64,000 nucleotides of DNA from SAR324 cluster bacterium (GTDB taxonomy: Bacteria; SAR324; XYD2-FULL-50-16): assembly GCA_028282885.1 (NCBI GenBank), contig JANQGX010000025.1, forward strand, positions 1-64,000, in the 5' to 3' direction. The translations under genes were made by a program, and so were the position numbers. Positions within the stretch are counted from its first letter, which is position 1. Each line of letters opens with the position of its first letter. Below, in pieces: positions 42,524 to 52,970 of this stretch. Below the pieces are notes generated by a model that was not told the DNA's origin, searched no databases, and saw only the letters and a program-made list of their open reading frames with translations.

Positions 42524-44998
42524 ATGGAAACGCAAATTTTTGAAAGCGAAGAGTTTAAAAAGGAACTGGTTGATTTAAGGGAAAAAGCCCGCCAATGCAA
42601 TCAAATGCAAACGGAAGTAGTTCGACTGAAGGAAGGTTTGAAGGCTTTAAAAAAGGGAATGGTGGACGTTGTTGTCAATGACAATGAAGAAATCTCCTTT
42701 GTGATTCCGCAAAGTAAAATAGAACAGCAAGACCTCGAGTTGGAACTACTTTTTGAAAATATGATGAATGCGTTTGCTTATTTAAAAATCGTCAACGACG
42801 AAAATGGGGATCCTGCTGACTACACAATTATAAGAATAAACTCGGCTTTTGGGAAAATCATTGGAGCGGAAAAAAAAGATCTAATCGGGAAAAAGATATT
42901 CGAGGTTCTGCCAGTTGAAATCAAGGCTGAGTTCTCATGGATAAAGACTTGTGGCAATGTAGTTCCAAAGGAAGCACAAACTCAGTTTGAACAACAAATT
43001 TCGTTTCCCACGAACAAATGGTACAAGATTTCCTCGTACAGCCCTCAAAACGGTTACTTTGCAGTTGTTATGAGCGATGTGACCCAACAAAAGCTTGCCG
43101 AGCAAGCATTAAGAGAAAGCGAACGTTCTTTGACCAAAGCGCAGGAAATAGCCCATTTGGGGAACTGGGTTTATGACATAGATGCGGGTAACATGAAATG
43201 GTCGGATGAAACCTATCGCATATTAAAACTGCCGATGAATGATTGTGATATCACGCCTGCTTTGATGCGACAAATCATCCATCCCGAAGATCTTGAAAAG
43301 GTAAGTAAAACTGTTCGAGATGCAATTGAGCAGTCCGCGCCTTTTGACCTTGAACACCGCATTGTACGTACTGACGGAGAAGTACGATTTGTCCATATGC
43401 AGGCAGAGCTGACAGATCAGAATGGGCAATCCAAACAGATGATCGGAACAATTCATGACATAACAGAGCGAAAACAAGTTGAATTCGAGTTACGTAAACT
43501 CTCGCAGGCGGTTGAACAGAGTCCGGCTTCAGTTATCATCACGGATGTTGACGGAAAAATCGATTACGTAAATTCCAAATTCGTTGAAGTTACAGGATAC
43601 ACGGCTGAGGAAGCTATCGGAAAAAAACCAAGTATCCTCAAAAGTGGCAATATGCCACCCGAGGTGTATAAAGAAATGTGGAGTATGATCAAACAAGGAG
43701 GAAATTGGCAGGTAGAGTTTGAAAACAAGAAGAAAAGCGGAGAACTCTTCTGGGAAAATGCGCTCATCTCGCCGATCAAAGACACCAGAGGTAAAATCAC
43801 CAACTATTTGGCATTGAAAGAGGATATTACCCAACGAAAACTCGCTCGACGAGCATTAAATGCCATGCATGTCCGATTTGAAAAAACAATCGACGCGCTT
43901 TCGTCGGAAGTCTGCATAGTGGATGAAAGTGGGAAAATTCTATATATAAATGAAGCGTGGCGGAATTTTTACAAACAAAACAGCTCATCGAACACCTTTC
44001 CACAATTTAATTACTTTCAGGTATGTCAGCAGGCTGCTGATGAAGGAGTTCCTGAAGCACTCGAAATTCTTTCCGGGGTAAAAAGTATACTGGACGGTGA
44101 AAAGAGCAACCTGTCCTTGCAATACACCTGTCACTCTAAAGATAAAACGATAAAACGTTGGTTTGTTGTCTCAGTTACCTCTTTTGAGTCCAACAATAAA
44201 AAATACCTTGTATTTGCCCATGAAAATGTTAGTCAGAGCGTCCTTCGTGAAAAAGCGGAGAATGACCGTCTTATTGCCGATCAGGCCAACCAGGCAAAGA
44301 GCGAGTTTTTGGCAAGCATGAGTCATGAATTCCGCACCCCGTTAAACGGAATACTGGGATTCACACAAACAGCATTTAGAAATGCAAAACGTGAAAAGCT
44401 GAATGTCGAAAAAGCCCTGGAGTACTTTAAGGAAATACATCAATCCGGGACTCATTTAAAAGCTTTGGTAAACGATATACTTGATCTCGCCAAAATAGAA
44501 TCAGGAGTTCTAAACCTGCGTATAGAGGAAGTTAAGTTACACCAGGTGGTCGAGTCCATCTGGTCCAATTTTGAGCAAAAAGCAATAGAAAAAAAACTTG
44601 AGCTTGAAAATGTAATTCCTTCAGACCTTCCCTTTGTTAAGGCAGACAGGAATAAATTAGCCCAAGTATTTCTCAATTTGATAGGAAATGCAATAAAGTT
44701 TACCGAAACCGGAACAGTCGCTGTTTCGGCTAAAACTGCCGACACGAGAATTGTCGTGTCAGTTAAAGATACTGGAATCGGCATTCCGGAGAAATGGCTC
44801 AAACATGTCTTTTCCAAGTTCATCCAGGTTGGAGAAAGTTATGTAACAAAAACCGAAGGAACAGGGTTGGGGCTCGCTATCACGCAGAAGTTGATTCAAG
44901 CGATGCAGGGAGAAATCTGGGTATCCAGTAAGTTGGGTGAAGGAAGTACCTTTTCTTTTAGTCTCAAAACTTCTTGCAAGGAACAAAATGAACTCTAA
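42524..44998 (+). CDS. multi-PAS sensor histidine kinase
   Basis: 824 residues, no membrane helices. A coiled-coil start (1-60) leads to four PAS domains at about 75-190, 200-325 (PAS_3 type, AHLGNWVYDIDAG), 330-450 (AVEQSPASVIITDVDGKIDY) and 460-575. HisKA follows (SMSHEFRTPLNGILGF, about 600-665) and HATPase ([33 protein letters not shown]). A soluble integrator of several internal signals. It overlaps the next REC-kinase gene by 11 bases. Confidence 0.93.
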   Translation: METQIFESEEFKKELVDLREKARQCNQMQTEVVRLKEGLKALKKGMVDVVVNDNEEISFVIPQSKIEQQDLELELLFENMMNAFAYLKIVNDENGDPADYTIIRINSAFGKIIGAEKKDLIGKKIFEVLPVEIKAEFSWIKTCGNVVPKEAQTQFEQQISFPTNKWYKISSYSPQNGYFAVVMSDVTQQKLAEQALRESERSLTKAQEIAHLGNWVYDIDAGNMKWSDETYRILKLPMNDCDITPALMRQIIHPEDLEKVSKTVRDAIEQSAPFDLEHRIVRTDGEVRFVHMQAELTDQNGQSKQMIGTIHDITERKQVEFELRKLSQAVEQSPASVIITDVDGKIDYVNSKFVEVTGYTAEEAIGKKPSILKSGNMPPEVYKEMWSMIKQGGNWQVEFENKKKSGELFWENALISPIKDTRGKITNYLALKEDITQRKLARRALNAMHVRFEKTIDALSSEVCIVDESGKILYINEAWRNFYKQNSSSNTFPQFNYFQVCQQAADEGVPEALEILSGVKSILDGEKSNLSLQYTCHSKDKTIKRWFVVSVTSFESNNKKYLVFAHENVSQSVLREKAENDRLIADQANQAKSEFLASMSHEFRTPLNGILGFTQTAFRNAKREKLNVEKALEYFKEIHQSGTHLKALVNDILDLAKIESGVLNLRIEEVKLHQVVESIWSNFEQKAIEKKLELENVIPSDLPFVKADRNKLAQVFLNLIGNAIKFTETGTVAVSAKTADTRIVVSVKDTGIGIPEKWLKHVFSKFIQVGESYVTKTEGTGLGLAITQKLIQAMQGEIWVSSKLGEGSTFSFSLKTSCKEQNEL

Positions 44999-46109
44999 AG
45001 TGCTTGTTGTAGACGATCAGGAACATATCCGACAAGTTTGCCAGGAAAATCTGGAAATGGATGGATTTGAAGTATTCCTGGCCGAAAATGGAAAAAAGGC
45101 CTTGGAACAGGCAAAAAATACAAATCCTGATGTGATATTGTTGGATGTAATGATGCCTGAAATGAGCGGATGGGAAGTCCTGGAGTGGTTGAAAACCAAT
45201 GACGATTGTAAAGATATCTCCGTTATCATGTTGACGGCGATTAGTAATCCCACAGAACAGACAAAAGCGCTGGATGCCGGTGCGGCGGATTTTATTGTCA
45301 AGCCTTTTGATTTGGAAGTCATGATTGCTCGTGTTAAAGCGCATTCCGAATTAAAAAGGGCCAAGGACAAATTAAAAAAAACCAATAAGGAGCTGGAAAC
45401 CAGGCTTGAGCAGGCCAATCATTTAGCCTTCATTGGAATGGAGTCTGCCTCTATTGCCCATGACTTGGGAAATGTTGTGTTCCAGACGAGAATAGAAAAG
45501 ATACTTCGTAAAAAACTGGACAAACTTTGGAATCAGCCCGGTGATCAAGAAACGTATGAAGACATTATTGGATGGATTAAGGCCTTGGAATTGAGCGCCT
45601 CGGAATTAGAGTCGATTGTCAGAGGGTTGGCTTACCTTTCGTCCGGAAAAATATTGGATAAAGCAAAAACCGACTTGGTTTCAATTGTAGAATCCACAAC
45701 CATGCTGTATTCCAGAAGAGCTAGCAAGCAGCATGTTGAAATCACCTTTGAAAAACAAAGCGTTTTAGTAAACTGCGATATTTCCTTCAGCAGGGTGATT
45801 ATTAATTTGCTTAAAAACGCTTTAGAAGCGTTGTCCTCAGTTCCGCTTGAAGAAAGGAAGAGGAAAATCAAGATATCCTGTGGGGAAAAAGAAAATGAGG
45901 CGTTTTTCAGGATAGAAGATAATGGCCCGGGTATTCCCATCGAACTACAGGAAAAAATACTACAAGGACACACAACAAAAAAAAACGGGCACGGTATAGG
46001 GCTTTCCGGGAGTCACAAGATTGTACAACGACACAATGGAAGAATTGAAGTTGCCAGTGAACCTGGAAATGGAGCTGCCTTTACTGTATTCCTACCACGC
46101 GTATTTTAA
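44988..46109 (+). CDS. receiver-HATPase protein with unusual H-box (type A)
   Basis: 373 residues from MNSKVLVVDDQEH (AAGGAACA before it; overlaps the preceding kinase). The receiver (phospho-Asp in ILLDVMMPEMSG, Lys in FIVKPFD) is followed by a coiled coil and a dimerisation segment whose H-box is ASIAHDLGNVV in place of SHELRTPL. The HATPase is intact (NLLKNALEAL, EDNGPGIP, GHGIGLSGSHKI). It probably takes phosphate from the neighbouring multi-PAS kinase and passes it on; the H-box sets it and its neighbour apart from the other kinases of the cluster. Confidence 0.88.
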   Translation: MNSKVLVVDDQEHIRQVCQENLEMDGFEVFLAENGKKALEQAKNTNPDVILLDVMMPEMSGWEVLEWLKTNDDCKDISVIMLTAISNPTEQTKALDAGAADFIVKPFDLEVMIARVKAHSELKRAKDKLKKTNKELETRLEQANHLAFIGMESASIAHDLGNVVFQTRIEKILRKKLDKLWNQPGDQETYEDIIGWIKALELSASELESIVRGLAYLSSGKILDKAKTDLVSIVESTTMLYSRRASKQHVEITFEKQSVLVNCDISFSRVIINLLKNALEALSSVPLEERKRKIKISCGEKENEAFFRIEDNGPGIPIELQEKILQGHTTKKNGHGIGLSGSHKIVQRHNGRIEVASEPGNGAAFTVFLPRVF

Positions 46110-46118
46110 GAGGAAGAA

Positions 46119-47312
46119 ATGGACACTACTAAGATTGGCATTCTGATTGTCGACGACGAAGAAAGAAACTGTTTGATTTTCGAAGATGTGCTGAACTCAA
46201 ACAGAAATCATCAGATATCCTTAGCAACCTCGGGAAAAATAGCTCTGGAGACCCTTGAAAATGAAAGCATCGATATTATTTTGATGGATATTGAAATGCC
46301 TGGCATGGACGGCTTTGAAGTCTGCAGAAGAATCAGACAAAACCATGACTGGTCAGGAATTAAAATCATTCTTATGTCGGCCAGAAGAACGTCTGTTGAA
46401 GACAAAGTTCACGGGTTGCGGCTCAATGCGGATGATTTTATTTTGAAACCGATGGATTTTCAGGAACTCAACGCCAGAATCCAGGTGTTTACTCGTCTGA
46501 TCCAGAAAGAAAGACAATTACATATGATTAACAGAGAGCTTGAAGCAAAAAACGATGAGCTACAAAAACAGGCTGAAATCGGCGGACTTGTTGCCGCTGT
46601 AGTTCATGATGCAAAGAAATTCACAGTGGCGATGACAATGGGATTGAGAGACCTCATTATTCCAATTCTTCAAGAAAAGTTGAGCCATGAAGACGAATGG
46701 GTGTTGGAGTTGATGAACGACTTAAACGATGCGGTATTTAATGGCGAGCAATGCACCGAATTCTTGGGGTCACTGCTTGCCATACACCGCAACGAAGAAG
46801 TTGAAATTACCAACGTCGTAACAATGGTGCAAAAAGCACTAAGTTTGTTGAGCTATAATCTTCAGAAAGACAAAATTGAATGGAGTATGAAGTTTGATCC
46901 CAATGAACAGTACCTGACAATGGGCAATAGCCAACTTATCCGGGTTTTTATGAATTTGATAGCAAATGCGCACGATGCCTTGAAACGGTTTGAGGTTTCG
47001 ACTCCTTTGATAACAATAAGAATCGAGAAACTTGCAGAGGATTTAAAAGTGACCGTGTCGGACAACGGACCCGGGATCAAAACCGAGATTCTTGAAAGCA
47101 TAAGGAAAGGCATTGCCGTTTCAACCAAAGGTAAAGGTGGAAACGGATTGGGGGTTTCAGGGGCATCAAAAATCTTGAAATCTCTTCAAGGAAGATTGGA
47201 AGTCACCAGTCAGCTTGGAAAAGGAGCTGATTTCATTGTTTATCTTCCTAAACTGCCAGCGTCAGAAGAAAAAGCCAAACCTGATCCACTGAAAAACGTA
47301 GATTTTTTTTAA
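46119..47312 (+). CDS. receiver-HATPase protein with unusual H-box (type B)
   Basis: 397 residues; AAGAGGAAG precedes the ATG, 9 bases after the previous stop. The receiver (ILIVDDEERN, phospho-Asp in IILMDIEMPGMDG, Lys in FILKPMD) leads via a coiled coil to VAAVVHDAKKFTVAMTMG, where an H-D pair replaces the normal H-E, then HATPase (NLIANAHDAL, DNGPGIKTE, NGLGVSGASKIL). Same architecture as the gene before it, with low sequence identity. A C-terminal tail rich in Lys and Pro follows the HATPase. Likely another relay step feeding the CheY-like protein 33 bases downstream. Confidence 0.88.
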   Translation: MDTTKIGILIVDDEERNCLIFEDVLNSNRNHQISLATSGKIALETLENESIDIILMDIEMPGMDGFEVCRRIRQNHDWSGIKIILMSARRTSVEDKVHGLRLNADDFILKPMDFQELNARIQVFTRLIQKERQLHMINRELEAKNDELQKQAEIGGLVAAVVHDAKKFTVAMTMGLRDLIIPILQEKLSHEDEWVLELMNDLNDAVFNGEQCTEFLGSLLAIHRNEEVEITNVVTMVQKALSLLSYNLQKDKIEWSMKFDPNEQYLTMGNSQLIRVFMNLIANAHDALKRFEVSTPLITIRIEKLAEDLKVTVSDNGPGIKTEILESIRKGIAVSTKGKGGNGLGVSGASKILKSLQGRLEVTSQLGKGADFIVYLPKLPASEEKAKPDPLKNVDFF

Positions 47313-47345
47313 ATTTGTTCATTCGATTAGCAAGGAGACATTTGA

Positions 47346-47729
47346 ATGGAAAAGAAGAAAATAATAATTGTCGATGATTCGACTTCAATCCGAGTTAAAA
47401 TTTCCAAAGCTTTGAAAATGGTTGGGCACGAAATTGTAGAAGCCGAGAACGGAGTTGATGCCTTAAATAAGCTTTCAGCAATGCACGAAGACCAACTGGT
47501 TGACCTTGTCGTCACTGATGTCAATATGCCTGAAATGGGAGGATTCCAGTTGATCATGCGATTAAAAGCTGATCCAAAATTCAAAAGATTACCGATTGTT
47601 GTGCTTACCAGTGAAACCGAAGCAAATCGAAAGGAGCAAGGCAAAGCAGCGGGGGTAAAAGCGTGGATTGTGAAACCGACAGATGATGAAACCATACAAG
47701 CTGTTGTAGCCAAAGTTTTAAGTGAATAA
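47346..47729 (+). CDS. single-domain response regulator (CheY-like)
   Basis: 127 residues, preceded by AAGGAGACATTTGA. IIIVDDSTSIR, the phospho-Asp in LVVTDVNMPEMGG, the Thr in VLTSETE and the Lys in WIVKPTDD mark a CheY-type receiver close to chemotaxis CheY in pattern. No flagellar or chemotaxis genes are near. Likely end acceptor of the relay genes before it. Confidence 0.93.
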   Translation: MEKKKIIIVDDSTSIRVKISKALKMVGHEIVEAENGVDALNKLSAMHEDQLVDLVVTDVNMPEMGGFQLIMRLKADPKFKRLPIVVLTSETEANRKEQGKAAGVKAWIVKPTDDETIQAVVAKVLSE

Positions 47730-47946
47730 AAATAGTATAGATTAATTTTATTCTTCTTAACTCAACGTAACTGTAACCTTAAAAAATGATATGAGCCCAA
47801 TCTTGCTATGGCCAGGCTGAATCAATGTGCGATCATTTGTTGGGTATCTGAAGTACCTTTGATTTCTATCTTATTGAAATCTAAGGATACATCCAAGCTT
47901 AATAAAAATTAACAGTTAATTTTTCCCAAAGTAAAGGAGCAAGCCA

Positions 47947-48903
47947 GTGACTACGCCAAGAATATTAGTAATTGATGACGAAGTGCAAAATCTAAAAATA
48001 ATTTTGGAAACACTCTCCGACGATTATTCAATAGTAACGGCTGAAGATGGCATCAAAGGACTTGAAATTTTGTCCAACGATACGGATTTTCAAGCAATAG
48101 TTTTGGATTGGATGATGCCACACATGGATGGCATCGAATGTTTAAGAAGAATCAAGCTTAATCCCAACCTCAAAGATATACCGGTAATCTTCCATACTGC
48201 CCGTGTCCAGGTGGAAGACAAAATCAAGGGTTTGGAATCGGGTATCTTTTACTACCTTGAAAAACCGGGTAATCCCAGATTGCTGAAAGCCGCAATAAAA
48301 AATGCCTTGGAGGAGTTTCATCGCGTCAAAGGGGAAAAACAGTGGAAAGAAGGTGCTCAAAAAGGCCTGGCTGGGATGGTTAAAAAGGCGGCGTCTATTG
48401 CAAATGAAATAGAAACTCACAAAAGCACAACACTCGAACTGTTCAATTACAAGCATTTTTTTGAGTTCTATGAAAACAGCTCCAATGGTAAACCAAGAGA
48501 AGTAGTTGATATTGCCTTAAATTTTATAAAGCTGTTGGGATTTAAAGATTGGGAACCGCTGAAGACCTCAATCCTGGTTAAAAGCAAAGACACAATTATC
48601 GCCAAAAGTGGTGATGAAATGACTCCTCTCAGCACTCTCGAACAGAAAATTCTGGAAAAAGCTCTTATGGAAAACTACATTGAGGGTGAAAAAGAATCAA
48701 AAGAAAACAACCGTTTTGTTGCCTGGGGGGTGCACTCCAAAGTAAACGTTAATGAAGCCGGGGCGTCAATACTGGTTAGGAATTTTCCCGATTCAACAAT
48801 GTTTGAATACATTGACACCGCTACCATGATTCAGGAAATGATGTTGGCAGTACTAGCTAGATTACATGAATCGGTAAAGTTGGACCTTCTTGCAAGCGTT
48901 TGA
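47947..48903 (+). CDS. receiver with uncharacterised C-terminal sensor-like domain
   Basis: 318 residues from a GTG with AAAGGAGCAAGCC before it. The receiver spans 1-125 (ILVIDDEVQN, phospho-Asp in IVLDWMMPHMDG, Lys in YLEKPGN). Residues 140-310 form a domain with a coiled-coil entry and a segment SILVRNFPDS followed by a helix, similar in pattern to a domain often found in sensor proteins with VRNMP. Function unknown. Last intact gene before the IS1595 insertion. Confidence 0.8.
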   Translation: MTTPRILVIDDEVQNLKIILETLSDDYSIVTAEDGIKGLEILSNDTDFQAIVLDWMMPHMDGIECLRRIKLNPNLKDIPVIFHTARVQVEDKIKGLESGIFYYLEKPGNPRLLKAAIKNALEEFHRVKGEKQWKEGAQKGLAGMVKKAASIANEIETHKSTTLELFNYKHFFEFYENSSNGKPREVVDIALNFIKLLGFKDWEPLKTSILVKSKDTIIAKSGDEMTPLSTLEQKILEKALMENYIEGEKESKENNRFVAWGVHSKVNVNEAGASILVRNFPDSTMFEYIDTATMIQEMMLAVLARLHESVKLDLLASV

Positions 48904-49033
48904 ACAAGGGTATTGAGTGGGCAGTGCCTTTTTCTTTTTTGTTTGCTTTGGCTACTTACAAAAACAAAGTTTTTCAAGTTCAGATTTAACAATAGTGTTT
49001 GTGATAGGTCCAAATGGGATAAAATCATTGAAG

Positions 49034-49062
49034 GGAAAGTATTTGTTGAACAAACACTTTCC
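49034..49062. terminator. strong inverted repeat after the receiver gene
   Basis: Arms GGAAAGTATTTGTT (49034-49047) and AACAAACACTTTCC (49049-49062) pair over 14 positions with one mismatch and a one-base centre. It lies 130 bases downstream of the receiver gene and 78 bases before the IS1595 transposase. Terminator or part of the IS end; no strong T-run follows. Confidence 0.45.
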
Positions 49063-49140
49063 AATTTGATTGTTAAATGTTGATATCCCGGCTCAGGGTG
49101 CATATGTTCACTATATACACTTTTCATACCGGAGGACTTT

Positions 49141-50088
49141 ATGGCTCAGAATGAGATTCAATTTCAAAAAGGTTTAAGTCTTCATGATTTTTTCAAAGAC
49201 TATGGTACTGACGAGCAATGCGAACAAGCCTTAGCAAAAATTCGTTGGCCAGACGGTTACAGATGTGAAAGTTGTGATCATGAAAACTATTGTTACATTA
49301 AGTCACGTAAGGTTTATCAATGCACTCGTTGTAAACAGCAAACCTCGGTTACCAGGGGCACTATTTTTCATTCGACCAATTTACCTCTGTCCAAGTGGTT
49401 CCTGGCCATTTATCTGATCAGCCAGAATAAAAATGGTATCTCAGCTTTGTCGCTAAAAAGGCAAATCGGGGTTTCTTATCCGACTGCCTGGTCTATCAAG
49501 CACAAGCTCATGCAGGTTATGGTCGAATCAGACGCCCGATATAAATTGTCAGAGACCGTGACAGTGGATGATGCCTGTTTGGGCGGTCGCCTGTCAGGTG
49601 ACAAACCAGGACGGGGTTCCGGCAACAAGCAGCCCTTTGTGGGTGCTGTGCAAGTGAATGCCGAAGGTCATCCTCGCTATGTTAAAATGACACCTGTCAA
49701 AGCCTTTACCAGCTATGAGATTCAAAAATAGGCTTTTGCTAATCTTCAGACAGGATTCTTTGTGGCCTCTGACATATTTCCTTGTATTAATGCGTTTTCA
49801 AAGGTATACAACCATAAGCATGTACGGATCAAAACGGGAAAAGATCCTAGAACAGGGGAAATCCCTTTTTTCTATTGGCTAAGCATCATTTCGGGCAATG
49901 TTAAAAGTGCTTTAACCGGAACCTATCGAGCCAGTCGAAAAATATACGCTCAAAGATATTTAGCAGAATACCAGTATCGTTTTAATTGTCGTTTTGATTT
50001 GGTAAAGCTTTTCAAGAGTTTTCTTTATAATGCCCATTTTACCCCTCCTTTACCAGGGAAGCTGCTAAAACGGGCTGCGGATAACTGA
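49141..50088 (+). pseudogene. IS1595-family transposase with nonsense codon
   Basis: A zinc ribbon (CESCDHENYCY, CTRCKQQTSVTRGTIFHSTN) and the IS1595 core (PLSKWFLAIYLISQNKNGIS, VDDACLGGRLSGDKPGRGS) run to a TAG at 49729-49731 and resume in the same frame (AFANLQTGFFVASD, FYWLSIISGNVKSALTGTY, YQYRFNCRFDL). The family has Trp at the stop, so TGG to TAG fits. The ribosome-binding site GGAGGAC is intact. Element ends were not found by eye. Confidence 0.85.
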
Positions 50089-50230
50089 TAATCAAAACAT
50101 TAATATCAAAGTTTATTTTTAAGCTTAGGGCAATTGTACCTTTATCGAGGTATTTTTAAACGCCTTAAAACAGCAGTCTGCATACAATAATACCGGATAC
50201 GTTGCATAAAACACCACCAATCAAGCTATC

Positions 50231-52414
50231 ATGACGGAAAACACTATAAAACATTGGTCAAGAAGAAGTTCGGACAAGCTGAAACAAGACGCCCCCCAAA
50301 GAGGATCCATTGGAATCCAACTTCCTTCGGCTGAAAAAGACAACAAAGCGGTTACCTCCCAATCTGATCAATATCTATTTGACCAAAACCGGGAAATTGT
50401 CAGTTTTTTAAAAAACTCGCCACTATTTGCTCATTGGCCCCAAAAATTAATAGATCAACTGATTCCCATTTCGAGTTTTTTAGATGTAATGAAAGGGGAA
50501 AAAATTCTGGTAGAAGGAGAGGAAAACAACAAGGTGTATTTTCTTTTAAGAGGTATAGTTAGCGTTTATTCCGGTGGAGAAATCATTATAGACCTGAAAC
50601 GCCGTGGGGATATCTTTGGCGAAATGAGTGTTATCAGCCAAAGCGCGCCTTCTACGACTGTCATCGCCAAAACTCGGGTCAAGGTATTTAGCATTTCAGC
50701 AAAACATATCGGTGATTATACAAATGTGACAAATGACGATCTAAACAACACAATGTACCGTTTGTTTTCCATGGTAATGTCCGATAAACTGGCACTTACG
50801 ACTTTTAAGGCCAGGCAATATGAAAAAACGCAAAAAAGACTTCAATTGGAAATAATAGAGCGCAAGGCAGCAGAGTCCGTGTTAAGGGATAGTGAAGAGA
50901 ATCTGCGGTCAATCCTTGTATCTTTAGACGATATACTTTTGACCCTCGATAGCAAAGGTCGATCCATTTATGCTTATCAACCGAGTGATCAACCTCGTCT
51001 TTTTGACCAAAACAATTTCCAAGGAAAGCATTATTCAGAAATATTGCCTTCCGGATTGGTTACTAAGCTTGAAGGAGCCATATCGATATTGAAAAACGTT
51101 TCTGAACATCAACATTTCGACTATTCTTTGGAAGTTGACGGTCAAAAATACTGGTTCGATGCCAGAATATCCAAACGAATGGACTATAAAGGCCATTTTG
51201 ATGGTGTCACATTTGTGAGTAGAAACATCTCTCAAAGGAAGGAAATCGAAATAGAGTTGAGGAAAGCAAAGACCGCGGCAGATGCTGCCAATCGAGCGAA
51301 AAGCGAGTTTTTGGCTAATATGAGCCATGAGCTTCGTACTCCGCTGAACTCAATTCTTGGTTTCAGCAACATTCTGCAAAAAAAACTGGAGCCACTACTT
51401 GACGATAAACAGCGCCATCATATGTCTATCCTGAAGGACAGCGGTACTCATCTGCTTGAAATGGTCGACGACATACTTGACCTTTCGAAAATCGAAGCAG
51501 GAAAGACTATTTCTAAATTCGAATCCTTTGATTTTGGAGCTATGCTTAGGCGATCCACAGAGATCATAAAAGCTATCGACCCGACAAAACGGCATCGGTT
51601 ACGTATTAACATCGAACCTGGTTTGGGATGGATCGTAGGTGACGAAAAACAACTCAAACAGGTTTTCTTCAATCTATACTCTAATGCCGTGAAATTCACC
51701 GGGACAGAAAAAACAATCGGAATTGAGGCAACTGCGGAGAAAAGCGAAATCATTGTCATAGTCTGGGACGAAGGATCAGGCATTCCCCCTGATCATCTGA
51801 ATAAAATATTCGAGCCCTTTGAACGTGTTCGGGATGTAGATACTATTACGCATCGGGGAACCGGACTTGGGCTGGCGATCACAAAGAGCATTGTGGAACA
51901 ACACGGCGGCACAATTTCAGTTCAAAGTGAAGTGGCTAAAGGCAGCCGATTCACAGTAACGTTGTCGGGTCGAGTTCCCCATGCGGAAGCTGCTTTTGTT
52001 TCTAACGACAATAGTGAAGATCGATTGAGCATTGATCCCGGGAGTATTAAAATACTGGTAACGGAAGATAACCCAACTAACCAGGAACTGATTCAGGCTG
52101 CTTTGGAAAAATATCAGGTCGATATTGCCACACGAGGAGAAGAAGCCATTAAGATGTTTCAGGAAAACCAGTACGATATCATCTTAATGGATATTCAATT
52201 ACCCAAGATGGATGGGGTGGATACTATGAAAGCTATAAGAGATATAGCCCAATCTCCTATTCCGATAATCGCCCTTACCGCTTTCGGAATGGCGGATGAT
52301 GAAAACAAATATTTGAACGCCGGATTTGACTATTATATTTCCAAACCAATTAATTTCGAACTGCTTTACCAATCTATTGATAATCTTTTGGTAATGAACG
52401 GCACAGAGACATAA
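50231..52414 (+). CDS. hybrid kinase with cNMP-type sensor (cNMP-PAS-HisKA-HATPase-REC)
   Basis: 727 residues, soluble. Residues 55-175 are a cyclic-nucleotide-binding-type domain ([39 protein letters not shown]; the Arg of the phosphate cassette is replaced by Pro, so nucleotide binding is uncertain). A PAS-like domain (215-335), HisKA ([16 protein letters not shown]), HATPase ([30 protein letters not shown]) and a C-terminal receiver ([31 protein letters not shown]) follow. A cNMP fold fused to a hybrid kinase is uncommon. Separated from the rest of the cluster by the dead IS1595. Confidence 0.9.
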   Translation: MTENTIKHWSRRSSDKLKQDAPQRGSIGIQLPSAEKDNKAVTSQSDQYLFDQNREIVSFLKNSPLFAHWPQKLIDQLIPISSFLDVMKGEKILVEGEENNKVYFLLRGIVSVYSGGEIIIDLKRRGDIFGEMSVISQSAPSTTVIAKTRVKVFSISAKHIGDYTNVTNDDLNNTMYRLFSMVMSDKLALTTFKARQYEKTQKRLQLEIIERKAAESVLRDSEENLRSILVSLDDILLTLDSKGRSIYAYQPSDQPRLFDQNNFQGKHYSEILPSGLVTKLEGAISILKNVSEHQHFDYSLEVDGQKYWFDARISKRMDYKGHFDGVTFVSRNISQRKEIEIELRKAKTAADAANRAKSEFLANMSHELRTPLNSILGFSNILQKKLEPLLDDKQRHHMSILKDSGTHLLEMVDDILDLSKIEAGKTISKFESFDFGAMLRRSTEIIKAIDPTKRHRLRINIEPGLGWIVGDEKQLKQVFFNLYSNAVKFTGTEKTIGIEATAEKSEIIVIVWDEGSGIPPDHLNKIFEPFERVRDVDTITHRGTGLGLAITKSIVEQHGGTISVQSEVAKGSRFTVTLSGRVPHAEAAFVSNDNSEDRLSIDPGSIKILVTEDNPTNQELIQAALEKYQVDIATRGEEAIKMFQENQYDIILMDIQLPKMDGVDTMKAIRDIAQSPIPIIALTAFGMADDENKYLNAGFDYYISKPINFELLYQSIDNLLVMNGTET

Positions 52415-52506
52415 AATACTCGATAGAAGTCTTGCCGATTGTTACTTTCTGAACAATCCGGAGCATATAAATATCCTAAATCTAACACTGAAAAGGAGAG
52501 AACGCT

Positions 52507-52830
52507 TCAATAAAGCCAAACCCCTGTAGATCCATGACACAAAAAACGACTCATTTCATTGTTCCTGCCGCTCAATAGCAAACGGCTGAAGAGCTCCCTG
52601 ACCTGGCTGTTTTCCGTATTATCTTGGCTGCAAATACACTGTCTCCGGTTGAAACGGGACTTCAGCACTTTCCTGCAGATGACGGATTCCACCCGCAATG
52701 TGTCGATGCAACTGAGGCGTTTCAGGTATCTGGCAAGTGCTGTTTTTACCATTTTCTTAAGATCGATATCGGTGCCAAATGATATGCTGATATCGAACAG
52801 GATCTGGTGAAGTTCGTTTGAAAACTTCAT
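52507..52830 (-). pseudogene. remnant of a sensor-kinase N-terminus
   Basis: MKFSNELHQILFDISISFGT, then DIDLKKMVKTALARYLKRLSC, is the typical entry segment of PAS/GAF kinases that begin LFDISMSIGxSLDLxxML. After about 45 residues the frame loses resemblance and it ends at 52507. No kinase domains follow. It lies directly behind a FIST-domain remnant on the same strand. Confidence 0.55.
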
Positions 52831-52970
52831 TAGCTCATAACACAGACAATGGTTTCCGTTCAAAGCTCAGCGAACCTGCCCACCCCCGACATAATTGAAA
52901 TCCAGCCCAAAAATACTAAAAAGCCCTCCTACCAACGCACTAATTTATCTGGATAAACCGTCGACCAACA

